A stretch of 64,000 nt of DNA from Gammaproteobacteria bacterium UBA2675 (GTDB lineage Bacteria > Pseudomonadota > Gammaproteobacteria > Pseudomonadales > Pseudohongiellaceae). The stretch is from NCBI GenBank assembly GCA_002354805.1, contig DEMH01000008.1, positions 341-64,340 of the forward strand, read 5' to 3'. The position numbers and the translations under genes were made by a program. The notes below the pieces were generated by a model. The model was given only the letters and a program-made list of their open reading frames with translations. It had not been told where the DNA came from and did no database searches. Of the stretch, positions 1 to 8,665 are shown one piece after another. Every line of letters starts with the position of its first letter. Position 1 is the first letter of the stretch.

Positions 1-356
1 CCACCTTTGACCTTGCCGTTGATGATACCCTTGACCACTTCGTTCTTTTCGAAAGCCGCTTCCAGCTCCATCCAGGACTCGGCACGCTTGGCCTTCTCTC
101 TGGACAGACGAGTTTCACCGAAACCGTCTTCTACGGTTTCCAGCGCCACTTTAACTTCGTCACCGATGTTCAGGGTAAATTCGCCATCTTCATCCAGGAA
201 CTGGCTCTTGGGGATGACGCCTTCGGATTTCAGTCCGGCATGGACAGTCACCCAGTCTGAGTCGATGTTTACAACGGTGCCGGTCACGATTGCGCCGGGG
301 GTCATGTCTACATCGTTCAGACTCTGTTCAAATAATTCAGCGAAACTTTCACTCAT
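1..356 (-). CDS. rpsA: 30S ribosomal protein S1, N-terminal part (runs off left edge)
   Basis: This is the first 118 codons of ribosomal protein S1, the large RNA-binding protein of the 30S subunit that helps mRNAs dock during initiation. The start MSESFAELFEQSL and the first S1/OB-fold repeat (about residues 18-90, with GAIVTGTVV and DSDWVTVHAGLKSEG) are typical of gammaproteobacterial RpsA. The second repeat begins (VKGIINGKVKGG) and is cut by the window edge. It lies downstream of cmk on the same strand, the classical cmk-rpsA order, with a likely attenuating terminator between them. Identity is secure; only the N-terminal fifth is visible. Confidence 0.96.
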   Translation of the reverse strand, partial: MSESFAELFEQSLNDVDMTPGAIVTGTVVNIDSDWVTVHAGLKSEGVIPKSQFLDEDGEFTLNIGDEVKVALETVEDGFGETRLSREKAKRAESWMELEAAFEKNEVVKGIINGKVKG

Positions 357-452
357 GTTTAATCCTGTTAAATAATCAGGCCGCGGGATCACCTCGGTGG
401 GTGTCAACGTGGCTTCTTTTCAACCGTGTACCAGCACACACGGGCCAATGAC

Positions 453-494
453 AAAAAGCCCGCAGACGGACAGTGCTGGCTCCGTCATCAGGCT
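453..494 (-). terminator. Intrinsic terminator downstream of cmk
   Basis: On the minus strand a hairpin with arms AGCC-n4-GACGGA and TCCGTC-n4-GGCT is followed directly by a T tract. It lies 65 bp after the cmk stop and 97 bp before rpsA, so it probably separates or attenuates cmk and rpsA transcription. The rest of the 200-bp gap (357-558) holds the rpsA leader; I see no other gene in it. Confidence 0.6.
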
Positions 495-558
495 GCTCTT
501 GTTAACGCTTTTCTCAGGCACGCAGTTGCAGGCTCGCAACCGTTCGATCAAGTCTTTA

Positions 559-1245
559 TCAAGTCGACTCCCGGACCTTATTGATAACAATATCAAGGAC
601 CTGGGATATACTTAATTGTGTCGTGTCAACGCTGATCGCATCATCGGCAGGTCGTAATGGTGCCACGGCCCGCTGACTGTCACGCGCATCACGCGCCCGG
701 ATATCCGCCAAAAGGTCGCCGATCTTAACATCAATACCCTTTGCAATCAACTGCTTATAACGGCGATCTGCACGCTCTTCAGCAGAGGCTGTCAGGAAGA
801 TTTTAACAACCGCCTGAGGGAATACAACCGTACCCATGTCACGCCCATCGGCCACCAGTCCGGGCGGCTGGCGGAAGTCGCGCTGACGCTGTAACAACGC
901 ATCCCGAACGGGCGGCAGGGCAGCCACGATCGATGCGTCGGCCCCAGCCTGCTCTGTGCGGATAAACCCTGACACTTCTTCGCCCTGAAACCAGACACTG
1001 TCATCGGTACCCGTTCCAAAGCGGATATCCAGCACGGCTGCCAGTGCCGCGACGGCGCCGGCATCATCAAGCTCAATGCCGGCGCGGCGCGCAGCCAGTG
1101 CCGTGAGTCGGTAAAGAGCGCCACTATCCAGATAGTGCCAGCCCAGCTGTTCTGCGACCAGGCGGCTGATTGTGCCCTTGCCGGCACCACCTGGTCCGTC
1201 AATGGTCAGTACCGGAACCTGTTGCTCGCTCGCGCTGACTGTCAT
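559..1245 (-). CDS. cmk: Cytidylate kinase
   Basis: Phosphorylates CMP/dCMP to the diphosphates with ATP, in the cytoplasm. The P-loop is GGAGKGTISR near residues 18-27, and the family motifs YLDSGALYR and DGRDMGTVVFP are present. At 228 residues it has the normal length. Its ATG overlaps the stop of the upstream tyrA-type gene by 4 nt (ATGA), so the two are translationally coupled, and rpsA follows. The reverse-strand frame at 792-1202 is a shadow of this gene. Confidence 0.96.
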   Translation of the reverse strand: MTVSASEQQVPVLTIDGPGGAGKGTISRLVAEQLGWHYLDSGALYRLTALAARRAGIELDDAGAVAALAAVLDIRFGTGTDDSVWFQGEEVSGFIRTEQAGADASIVAALPPVRDALLQRQRDFRQPPGLVADGRDMGTVVFPQAVVKIFLTASAEERADRRYKQLIAKGIDVKIGDLLADIRARDARDSQRAVAPLRPADDAISVDTTQLSISQVLDIVINKVREST

Positions 1246-3041
1246 GACATCACCTCCGTCCGCACAGTTACTGACACTCCAAGCTGCCCCAGAATGGCGA
1301 CCAGCCCCGGGTAGCGCAGCCGGAATTCGCCGGCACCACTGACCTCGGCTGTTTTCTGCATAGCGATCAGCCAGGCCGTCGTCAGCATGGCCAGTGCACT
1401 GTCACCACCACAATCGATGCCGCCCGGCACTGCAACACCACCACGATGAATGCCTGAGACCACCACGCCGTCATTATCTGCTGAAGGTTCGATAGCCAGC
1501 CCGGCATCAACCCAGGGCTGGAGACGCTGCCAGACTCGATCGCGCAGGCTGTCATCCAGCCTGATGTCGAGCACCTGCAGGCCCACCAGCCCGGCAGTCA
1601 CCAGCGCCAGGCACTGGTCCTCAGTCACAGTATCTGCCGGCACATTCAACACCAGGCGTTCGTCAGGCAGACTGGCGGTACCAACAAGCACGTCCTGACC
1701 GTCCAGCTGGATGCTGTAGCCGATGCCCTGCATGGTATCGAGCAACTCGGGTAGTTGCCCACTGTCGCCCAGCCCGGCAATGACACGAACCCCCGAGCCA
1801 GCCAGACTCACAGCCGCAATGGCCAGTGCGGCAATCTGCACCGGGTCAGCCGGCAGGCAGGCCTGCTGCATGACATTGTCATCGCCTGCAAATACCAGCA
1901 GACTGCCTTTGTCGGGACCACTGATCGGAACAGTCTGCATCCGGAGCGCCTGCAGACGCTGCAGGGTCAAGCGATCGTCGGGAAAGCTTTCCAGTTGCCA
2001 GGTGCCACCGGCCTGCAGGATTTCATCCAGTCGCGCCAGGGCGGATTCACTGTCCGCGCTCAAGCGACATCGACCATACACACGTACTGCCGCAGTGACC
2101 GACAATGCCTCTGAGGCGGGCGGTGCCGTCTCACTCACGGAACACTGACCCTTGCGATAGCGGCGGATAAAATCATCACGCACCTGTTTTGCCTGCCCGA
2201 ATCGAGCCTGCAGCGCGTCACCATCGGCGCGCAGCAGCAAGGCACGCATCTGCTGCAGATCAACCATATAGCTATCAAGTACGGCGACCGTCGCATCGCG
2301 ATTGGCCAGAAATATATCGCGCCACATCACCGGATCGCTGGAGGCGATGCGACTGAAGTCCGCAAACCCGCCTGCCGCGTAGTCAAACACTTGCTGACTG
2401 CGATCAGCCTCTCCTACCGACTCGACCAGTGTATTCACCAGCGTATAGGCCAGCAGATGCGGCAGATGGCTGGTGCCCGCCAGCACCTGGTCGTGACGCT
2501 GTGCATTCATCGCTCGCACATCAGCACCCAGACATTGCCACAGCGCCATCACAGTGCGGAGCGCCAGCGGATCATTCTCAGGGATGGGTGTCAGAATAAC
2601 CTTTCGGTTCTGATACAGGTCGGATCGCGACGCAGCATAACCACTTTGCTCCGAACCGGCGATCGGATGTCCGGCAATGAAGCGGCTCACACGTGTACCG
2701 AGGACTGCCCGCGCATCAGCGATGACATTGGCTTTGACACTGGCCGCATCCGTCACAATTGTGTTTTCGCCAAGCAGCGGCGCTATCTGCTCTAGCATCC
2801 GCACCACCGTCAAAGTCGGCGTGGCGATAAGGATGATGTCAGCTTCCGGCACAAGCGTACGGAGGTCTGTCGAGAAGGCGTGGATACTGCCATCAAGCAA
2901 GGCAGCCTGCAGCTGGCTCTCGTCTCGACCGCAGGCCAGCACTCGGGCGCAGTGCCCAGCTGCGGTCAGTCCACGCGCTACGGAGCCGCCAATCAGACCC
3001 AGACCAACAATAAGAACTGTTTTTCCTTCAAGATGTTGCAC
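1242..3041 (-). CDS. tyrA: Prephenate dehydrogenase fused to a degenerate EPSP-synthase-like domain
   Basis: Residues 1-295 are a complete prephenate dehydrogenase (tyrosine synthesis; oxidative decarboxylation of prephenate with NAD+): Rossmann motif GLGLIGGSVARG, HPIAGSEQSGY near 125-135, and HDQVLAGTSHLPH near 183-196. Residues from about 395 to 592 follow the C-terminal half of EPSP synthase in order (LPADPVQIAALAIAAVSLAGS resembling the VPADISSSAFF region, then positions equivalent to KESDR and GDHRIAM). Those motifs read DSLRDR and GGDSALAM here, so catalytic residues are gone. In Pseudomonas the tyrA-aroA fusion is about 745 residues; this one is 599. I infer working TyrA with a non-catalytic EPSPS remnant. 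It overlaps pheA by 14 nt and cmk by 4 nt. A functional AroA should be elsewhere. Confidence 0.85.
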   Translation of the reverse strand: MQHLEGKTVLIVGLGLIGGSVARGLTAAGHCARVLACGRDESQLQAALLDGSIHAFSTDLRTLVPEADIILIATPTLTVVRMLEQIAPLLGENTIVTDAASVKANVIADARAVLGTRVSRFIAGHPIAGSEQSGYAASRSDLYQNRKVILTPIPENDPLALRTVMALWQCLGADVRAMNAQRHDQVLAGTSHLPHLLAYTLVNTLVESVGEADRSQQVFDYAAGGFADFSRIASSDPVMWRDIFLANRDATVAVLDSYMVDLQQMRALLLRADGDALQARFGQAKQVRDDFIRRYRKGQCSVSETAPPASEALSVTAAVRVYGRCRLSADSESALARLDEILQAGGTWQLESFPDDRLTLQRLQALRMQTVPISGPDKGSLLVFAGDDNVMQQACLPADPVQIAALAIAAVSLAGSGVRVIAGLGDSGQLPELLDTMQGIGYSIQLDGQDVLVGTASLPDERLVLNVPADTVTEDQCLALVTAGLVGLQVLDIRLDDSLRDRVWQRLQPWVDAGLAIEPSADNDGVVVSGIHRGGVAVPGGIDCGGDSALAMLTTAWLIAMQKTAEVSGAGEFRLRYPGLVAILGQLGVSVTVRTEVMS

Positions 3042-3867
3042 GAGGATACGAACCCAGATTCTTGATTTTCACTGCGCAATCTGCAAGCTGCTTGAACACC
3101 TGCCTGACCGCCGTGTCGTCATTGTGACCTTCAAAGTCGATAAAAAATACATACGACCACATGTCATCCCGCGCCGGCCGCGTCTCCAGCCGGGTGAGAC
3201 TCACCTGATGCTGATCGAAGGGCGCCAGCAGGCGGAACAGCGCTCCGGGCTTGTTCTCGGCATACACCAGAATGGATGTTTTGTCATGACCGGTGGGGAC
3301 TGTCACGTGCTTGCGTGACAGGACCAGAAACCGGGTAGTGTTGCTTTTGCGATCATGAATATTCGCGGCCTGAATCTGCAGCCCGTACAGGGCGGCGGCA
3401 ATATCACCGGCGATGGCCGCAGTTGATGCGTCTTCTGACGCAAGCCGGGCAGCTTCGGCGTTGCTGCTCACCTCGACCAGTTCGATACCAGGATGGTTGG
3501 CACGCAACCACAGTCGACACTGCCCCAGTGACTGCTTGTGGGAAACAATACGGCGCAGACTGCCCAATTGGCTGACGTCCTTGACCAGTAAATTGTGGGC
3601 TATAGGCAAAAACACCTCACCAACAATGGTCAGCGAGGTATCCATCAGGCAATCCAGTGTGGTGTTGACGGCGCCTTCCGTAGAGTTCTCCACCGGCACC
3701 ACCCCATAGTCAGCCTTGCCGGCTTCAACTTCGAGAAACACATCATCAATGGTTGCTACGCTGTGCCGACCAACAGAATCCTGGTCACCGAAATACTGAT
3801 TAACCGCCGCGTGGGAGAATGTCCCCAACGGTCCGAGGAAGGCAACTACTGGTGCCACCTCAGTCAT
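3028..3867 (-). CDS. pheA: Prephenate dehydratase without chorismate mutase domain
   Basis: Converts prephenate to phenylpyruvate for phenylalanine synthesis. The catalytic domain runs from FLGPLGTFSHAAV near the N-terminus to TTRFLVL near residue 180 (the TRF motif). An ACT regulatory domain follows, with NKPGALFRLL and LTRLETRP (the usual phenylalanine-site motifs are GALV and ESRP). I chose the start MTEVAPVVAF, 279 residues, because its ATG overlaps the gyrA stop by 8 nt; a longer frame to 3918 lies inside gyrA. In Pseudomonas and E. coli this enzyme carries an N-terminal chorismate mutase of about 90 residues, which is absent here. Confidence 0.92.
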   Translation of the reverse strand: MTEVAPVVAFLGPLGTFSHAAVNQYFGDQDSVGRHSVATIDDVFLEVEAGKADYGVVPVENSTEGAVNTTLDCLMDTSLTIVGEVFLPIAHNLLVKDVSQLGSLRRIVSHKQSLGQCRLWLRANHPGIELVEVSSNAEAARLASEDASTAAIAGDIAAALYGLQIQAANIHDRKSNTTRFLVLSRKHVTVPTGHDKTSILVYAENKPGALFRLLAPFDQHQVSLTRLETRPARDDMWSYVFFIDFEGHNDDTAVRQVFKQLADCAVKIKNLGSYPRATS

Positions 3868-6433
3868 CGAGCTCTTCCAGTGGCGGAAGATCCTCTTCGG
3901 GTTCGGCAACCTGTTCAATACCGACCAGCGTTTCGTCCGTCTTCAGGCGGATCAGGCGCACACCCTGTGTATTACGGCTCAGCACTGGCACCTCTTCAAC
4001 ACGTGTACGCACCAGCGTGCCACGGTCGGAGATCAACATGATCTGATCACCGTCGGCAACCTGTACAGCACCCACCAGAGAGCCGTTACGCTCACTGGTC
4101 TGCATGGCGATGACACCCTGGCCACCGCGCCCGTACTGCGGGAAATCGGACGTTTCGGTGCGCTTGCCATAGCCGTTTTCGCTCACCGTCAGCACCTGCT
4201 TGTCCTGTTCCGGAACAATCAGGGAGATGACGTGCTGCCCTTCCTGCAGGCGTATACCACGCACACCGCGGGCTGTACGACCCATCGGGCGTACGTCCGA
4301 CTCCTTGAAGCGCAACACCTTGCCGGCAGAACCAAACAGCATGATGTCTTTTTCACCATCGGTCAGTGCGGTGCCGATCAGGGTGTCACCTTCATCCAGC
4401 TCGACAGCACGCAGACCAACGCTGCGCGGACGCGAGAAGTTCTCCAGCGGTGTCTTTTTGACGGTGCCGTTGGCGGTTGCCATAAAGATGAAATAGCCTT
4501 CCGTATATTCTCGGATAGGCAGCATGCTGGTGATACGCTCACCCTCTTCCAGCGGCAGAATATTGACCAGCGGACGGCCACGTGATGTGCGGCTGGCCAG
4601 CGGAATGTTGAATACACGGATCCAGTAAACCTTGCCGGCGCTGCTAAAACACAACAGCGTATCGTGACTGCTGGCTATCAACAGATGCTCCACCACATCT
4701 TCGTCCTTGACCGATGCTGCCGCCTTGCCCATGCCACCCCGGCGTTGTGCCTGGTAGTCGGCCAGTGGCTGGGACTTGGCATAACCACTGCGGGAGATTG
4801 TCACGACTCTGTCTTCTTCCGTGATCAGGTCTTCCATGCTCAGGTCCAGCTGCGAACCTACGATCTCGGTACGACGCGGATCGGCGTAGTTAGCACGCAC
4901 CAGGTTCATCTCTTCGCGCATCACCTCAAACAGGCGTGACTCGCTACCCAGAATCTCCAGAAAGTCTGCAATTTGTTGCAGCAACTCTTTGTAATCATTG
5001 ATCAGTTTCTCGTGCTCAAGTCCAGTCAGACGATGCAGACGCAGGTCCAGAATCGCCTGCGCCTGGGCGGGAGACAGGTAATATTCCTCCCCTTTCAGGC
5101 CAAACTCTTCAGGCAGCTCTTCCGGGCGGCACGCATCAGCACCGGTTTCACCCAGCATGGCCAGCACACTGCTGGACAGCCAGGAACGCGCCAGCAGCTT
5201 CTCTTTGGCTTCTGCAGAGCTTGGCGACTCCTTGATCAGCTGGATGACAGCATCGATATTGGCCAGTGCAACCGCCAGACCTTCCAGGATATGACCCTTT
5301 TCACGCGCCTTGCGCAGCAGATAAATGGTGCGACGGGTGACCACTTCACGACGATGGCGGATAAAGGACTGCAGGATCTCTTTCAGGTTCAGCAGTCGTG
5401 GCTGACCGTCTACCAGGGCCACCATGTTGATGCCAAACACCGACTGCATCTGGGTCTGGGCATACAGGTTATTCAGTACCACGTCGCCGACTTCGCCGCG
5501 ACGCAGTTCGATCACGATTCGCAGACCATCCTTGTCAGATTCATCACGCAGCTCGGTGATGCCTTCGATTTTCTTTTCCTTGACCAGCTCGGCAATCTTT
5601 TCAACCAGACGCGCCTTGTTCAGCTGGTAGGGAATCTCGGTGACGATGATGCTCTGGCGACCTGACTTCTCGTCCTCGATTACCTCCGCCCGCGCGCGCA
5701 TGTAAATGCGTCCGCGGCCGGTACGGTAGGCCTCTACAATGCCCGCCCGACCATTGATGATGGCCGCCGTCGGGAAATCGGGTCCTTTTACATACTCCAT
5801 CAGCTCATCAATGGTGATGTCGTCGTTGTCCAGCAGCGCCAGACAGGCGTCAATCACCTCGCCCAGGTTATGCGGCGGTATATTGGTGGCCATGCCCACG
5901 GCAATACCGGACGAGCCGTTCACCAGCAGATTGGGGATCTGGGTCGGGAAAACATCCGGGATGCTTTCGGTGCCATCATAGTTATCGGAGAAGTTGACGG
6001 TTTCCTTGTCCAGGTCAGCCATCAGGTCATGGGCCATCTTGGCCATGCGGATTTCCGTGTAACGCATCGCAGCTGCTGCGTCACCATCAATCGAGCCGAA
6101 GTTACCCTGACCATCCACCAGCGGATAACGCAATGAGAAATCCTGCGCCATACGCACAATGGTGTCGTAGACTGCAGAATCGCCATGCGGGTGGTATTTA
6201 CCGATGACATCACCGACAACACGGGCTGATTTTTTGTAGGGCTTGTTGAAGTCGTTGGACAGGACATTCATTGCGAACAGTACGCGGCGATGCACAGGCT
6301 TGAGGCCATCGCGAACGTCCGGCAGCGCCCGCCCCACAATCACGCTCATCGCGTAAGCCAGATAGGATTCCCGCATTTCGCTTTCCAGCGATACCGGCAA
6401 TACCTGGTTGGTAGATTCCGTCGATTCCGTCAT
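3860..6433 (-). CDS. gyrA: DNA gyrase subunit A
   Basis: Breakage-reunion subunit of DNA gyrase, which introduces negative supercoils with GyrB. The start region LPVSLESEMRESYLAYAMSVIVGRALPDVRDGLKPVHRR is diagnostic, shown here as consecutive short motifs SYLAYAMSV and GLKPVHRR. The quinolone-resistance region reads HPHGDSAVYDTIVRMAQ with the catalytic Tyr in AAAMRYTEIRM. C-terminal beta-pinwheel blades follow, and the tail is acidic. I start it at MTESTEST (857 residues), just after a GGAA ribosome site; a 12-residue upstream extension is possible but lies outside the conserved region. It heads the gyrA-pheA-tyrA-cmk-rpsA series and is divergent from mtaD. Confidence 0.97.
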   Translation of the reverse strand: MTESTESTNQVLPVSLESEMRESYLAYAMSVIVGRALPDVRDGLKPVHRRVLFAMNVLSNDFNKPYKKSARVVGDVIGKYHPHGDSAVYDTIVRMAQDFSLRYPLVDGQGNFGSIDGDAAAAMRYTEIRMAKMAHDLMADLDKETVNFSDNYDGTESIPDVFPTQIPNLLVNGSSGIAVGMATNIPPHNLGEVIDACLALLDNDDITIDELMEYVKGPDFPTAAIINGRAGIVEAYRTGRGRIYMRARAEVIEDEKSGRQSIIVTEIPYQLNKARLVEKIAELVKEKKIEGITELRDESDKDGLRIVIELRRGEVGDVVLNNLYAQTQMQSVFGINMVALVDGQPRLLNLKEILQSFIRHRREVVTRRTIYLLRKAREKGHILEGLAVALANIDAVIQLIKESPSSAEAKEKLLARSWLSSSVLAMLGETGADACRPEELPEEFGLKGEEYYLSPAQAQAILDLRLHRLTGLEHEKLINDYKELLQQIADFLEILGSESRLFEVMREEMNLVRANYADPRRTEIVGSQLDLSMEDLITEEDRVVTISRSGYAKSQPLADYQAQRRGGMGKAAASVKDEDVVEHLLIASSHDTLLCFSSAGKVYWIRVFNIPLASRTSRGRPLVNILPLEEGERITSMLPIREYTEGYFIFMATANGTVKKTPLENFSRPRSVGLRAVELDEGDTLIGTALTDGEKDIMLFGSAGKVLRFKESDVRPMGRTARGVRGIRLQEGQHVISLIVPEQDKQVLTVSENGYGKRTETSDFPQYGRGGQGVIAMQTSERNGSLVGAVQVADGDQIMLISDRGTLVRTRVEEVPVLSRNTQGVRLIRLKTDETLVGIEQVAEPEEDLPPLEELDD

Positions 6434-6493
6434 AGTTATTCCGTTTTTTTCGCTTGATCGAGGCGGCAAATGCAGGGCCGCAAAAATTGCTCA

Positions 6494-6502
6494 ATTCTAG
6501 CA
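6494..6502 (-). promoter_or_regulatory. Extended -10 element, probable gyrA promoter
   Basis: The minus strand reads TGC TAGAAT, an extended -10 hexamer 60 bp upstream of the chosen gyrA ATG. No convincing -35 is visible, which is usual for extended -10 promoters. Confidence 0.4.
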
Positions 6503-6570
6503 CAACCGACCGTATTCCGGGCATATAAATGCAGGCTCAGATCAAGCTCCTGCTCGCTGGTGTTATTCGT

Positions 6571-6576
6571 TATAAT
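6571..6576 (+). promoter_or_regulatory. TATAAT box, possible mtaD operon promoter
   Basis: A perfect TATAAT lies 32 bp before the mtaD ATG in the 175-bp divergent gap with gyrA. The -35 region at the expected distance is poor, so this is a candidate only. Confidence 0.4.
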
Positions 6577-6608
6577 CCGGGCCTGAGTTTGTCCAACCGG
6601 GAGCCTCA

Positions 6609-7958
6609 ATGTCGTCACCCCAAATGCCTGACTCCGGTCAGATGTCCATAGATCTGCTGATCAACGCCCGCTGGGTCATTCCCATGGATGACCAGTCCGC
6701 GGTACTGGAAAACCATTCAGTCGCCGTGGATCAGGGCCGCATCGTCGCCGTCCTGCCCAGCGCAGAGGCCGGCCAGCGCTTCAACGCCAGAGATCAGGTC
6801 GATGCCTCCACCCACGCTGTCATGCCGGGTCTGGTGAATGCGCATGGCCACGCCGCCATGAGCCTGCTGCGCGGCATCGCCGATGATCTGCCGCTGCAGA
6901 CCTGGCTGGAACAGCACATCTGGCCACTGGAAGGCCGCTGGGTCAGTGAGGATTTTGTCTACGACGGTACCCGGCTGGCTATCGCCGAGATGCTGCGCGG
7001 CGGCACTACCTGCTATGCCGACATGTATTTTTTCCCGGAGGCATCCGCGCGGGCAGCGACCGAGGCCGGTATGCGCGTGCAACTGGCTACCCCCATCATC
7101 GATTTCCCCACACCCTGGGCGCAGAGCCCGGATGAAGGCATCAGCAAGACCATCAGGCTGCATGATGAATGGCGTCGCAGCACCCTGGTCAGCACCGCTT
7201 TTGGTCCGCACGCGCCGTACACGGTGTCCGATCAGCCAATCAGCCGAATCGCACCGCTGGCTGAGGAGATGGACGTACCTGTGCACATGCACGTGCATGA
7301 GACCGCCGGCGAAGTCACCGACTCACTGGCAAAGTTCGGCCTGCGTCCGATACGTAGACTAAATCAGCTGGGGCTGATGAGCCCGCGTCTGCTGTGTGTT
7401 CACGCCACCGCGCTGGACGAGGATGACATCGCCATGATCCGCGATAGCGGTTCTCATGTGGTGCACTGTCCGCAATCCAATCTGAAACTGGCCAGCGGTT
7501 TCTGTCAGGTCGACAGACTAATGCGCGAAGGTATCAATGTCGCGCTGGGCACTGATGGCGCTGCCAGTAACAATGATCTGGACATGTTTGCCGAGCTCAG
7601 CACAGCTGCGATGCTCGCCAAAGCGGTCTCTGGTGATGCCGCTGCCCTGCCCGCCCTGCAGGCGCTGCGCATGGCCACCATCAATGGTGCCCGCGCCATG
7701 GGCCTGGACTCGGTTACCGGCTCTCTGGAGGCCGGCAAACAGGCCGATATCATCGCCATCGATCTGCACAGCCTGAATACCGTGCCTGTCTACCACCCTG
7801 CTTCGCAGCTTGCCTACAGCACCCGCAGCGATCAGGTGTCTCACGTCTGGGTCAATGGCAGGCGACTGGTGGATAATGGCGAACTGACCAGCATTAACCA
7901 GCGTAAACTGTTCGACGACATTCAAGGCTGGCAAACCCGACTGCAGGAATCCTCATGA
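6609..7958 (+). CDS. mtaD: 5-Methylthioadenosine/S-adenosylhomocysteine deaminase (TRZ/ATZ family)
   Basis: Metal-dependent amidohydrolase that deaminates methylthioadenosine (to methylthioinosine) and related adenosine derivatives. Metal and substrate motifs are all present: HGHAAMSLLRG (HxH), HMHVHETAGE, HCPQSNLKLASG and ALGTDGAASNNDLDM. Its 449 residues are the normal length. A GGGAG ribosome site precedes the ATG. It starts a four-gene run in which each gene overlaps the next by 4 nt. In Pseudomonas mtnA lies between gyrA and this gene; it is not here. Family is sure; exact substrate preference cannot be read from the sequence. Confidence 0.88.
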   Translation: MSSPQMPDSGQMSIDLLINARWVIPMDDQSAVLENHSVAVDQGRIVAVLPSAEAGQRFNARDQVDASTHAVMPGLVNAHGHAAMSLLRGIADDLPLQTWLEQHIWPLEGRWVSEDFVYDGTRLAIAEMLRGGTTCYADMYFFPEASARAATEAGMRVQLATPIIDFPTPWAQSPDEGISKTIRLHDEWRRSTLVSTAFGPHAPYTVSDQPISRIAPLAEEMDVPVHMHVHETAGEVTDSLAKFGLRPIRRLNQLGLMSPRLLCVHATALDEDDIAMIRDSGSHVVHCPQSNLKLASGFCQVDRLMREGINVALGTDGAASNNDLDMFAELSTAAMLAKAVSGDAAALPALQALRMATINGARAMGLDSVTGSLEAGKQADIIAIDLHSLNTVPVYHPASQLAYSTRSDQVSHVWVNGRRLVDNGELTSINQRKLFDDIQGWQTRLQESS

Positions 7959-8665
7959 CTGTGAATACCCAGAACCGCGACGACAGCGAAATCCGCAAAT
8001 TTGAAGCGCTGGCTGCGCGCTGGTGGGACCCCAACAGCGAATTTCGGCCTCTGCACGAAATCAATCCACTGCGCATGAGCTTCATCAACCGCAAGATCAA
8101 TGTGGCCGGCAGGCGCTGCATTGATATTGGCTGTGGTGGCGGCATCCTGAGCGAGGCCCTGGCCCGCCAGAGCGCTTCCGTGACAGCAATCGACCTGGCT
8201 GAGGCCTCACTGGCCGTTGCCCGCCTGCATCAACTGGAGAGCGGTCTTGACGATATTCGCTACGAGAACATCTCTGCAGAGGAAATGGCAGAAAAGGAAG
8301 CCGAACAATACGACGTCGTGACCTGCCTGGAAATGCTGGAACATGTGCCCGACCCGGAGGCGGTCGTGGCCGCCTGCGCCCGGCTTGCCAAACCCGGCGG
8401 CCATCTGTTTTTCTCGACTATCAACCGCAATCCGAAATCCTGGCTGTTCGCCATCGTTGGCGCAGAATACGTCCTCAACCTGCTGCCGCGCGGCACTCAT
8501 GACTACGCCAAATTCATCAAGCCCTCAGAACTGGCCAACTGGTGTCGCCACCAGGGCCTTGAACAGGGAGAACTGACGGGCATGACCTACAATCCGCTGA
8601 CCAAACAGTACAAGCTGGCGCCGGATGTCAGCGTGAACTACCTGGTTCACTACCAGAAGCCATGA
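7955..8665 (+). CDS. ubiG: Ubiquinone biosynthesis O-methyltransferase
   Basis: SAM-dependent methyltransferase that carries out both O-methylations of ubiquinone synthesis at the inner membrane. The SAM-binding motif CIDIGCGGGILSEALA lies near residues 51-66, and LEMLEHVPDP and the UbiG-typical WWDPNSEFRPLHEINPLR occur at the N-terminus. Length 236 is normal. The start ATG overlaps the mtaD stop (ATGA), as does its own stop with mupP, so the genes are coupled. Order mtaD-ubiG-mupP-yciK is as in Pseudomonas. Confidence 0.96.
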   Translation: MTVNTQNRDDSEIRKFEALAARWWDPNSEFRPLHEINPLRMSFINRKINVAGRRCIDIGCGGGILSEALARQSASVTAIDLAEASLAVARLHQLESGLDDIRYENISAEEMAEKEAEQYDVVTCLEMLEHVPDPEAVVAACARLAKPGGHLFFSTINRNPKSWLFAIVGAEYVLNLLPRGTHDYAKFIKPSELANWCRHQGLEQGELTGMTYNPLTKQYKLAPDVSVNYLVHYQKP

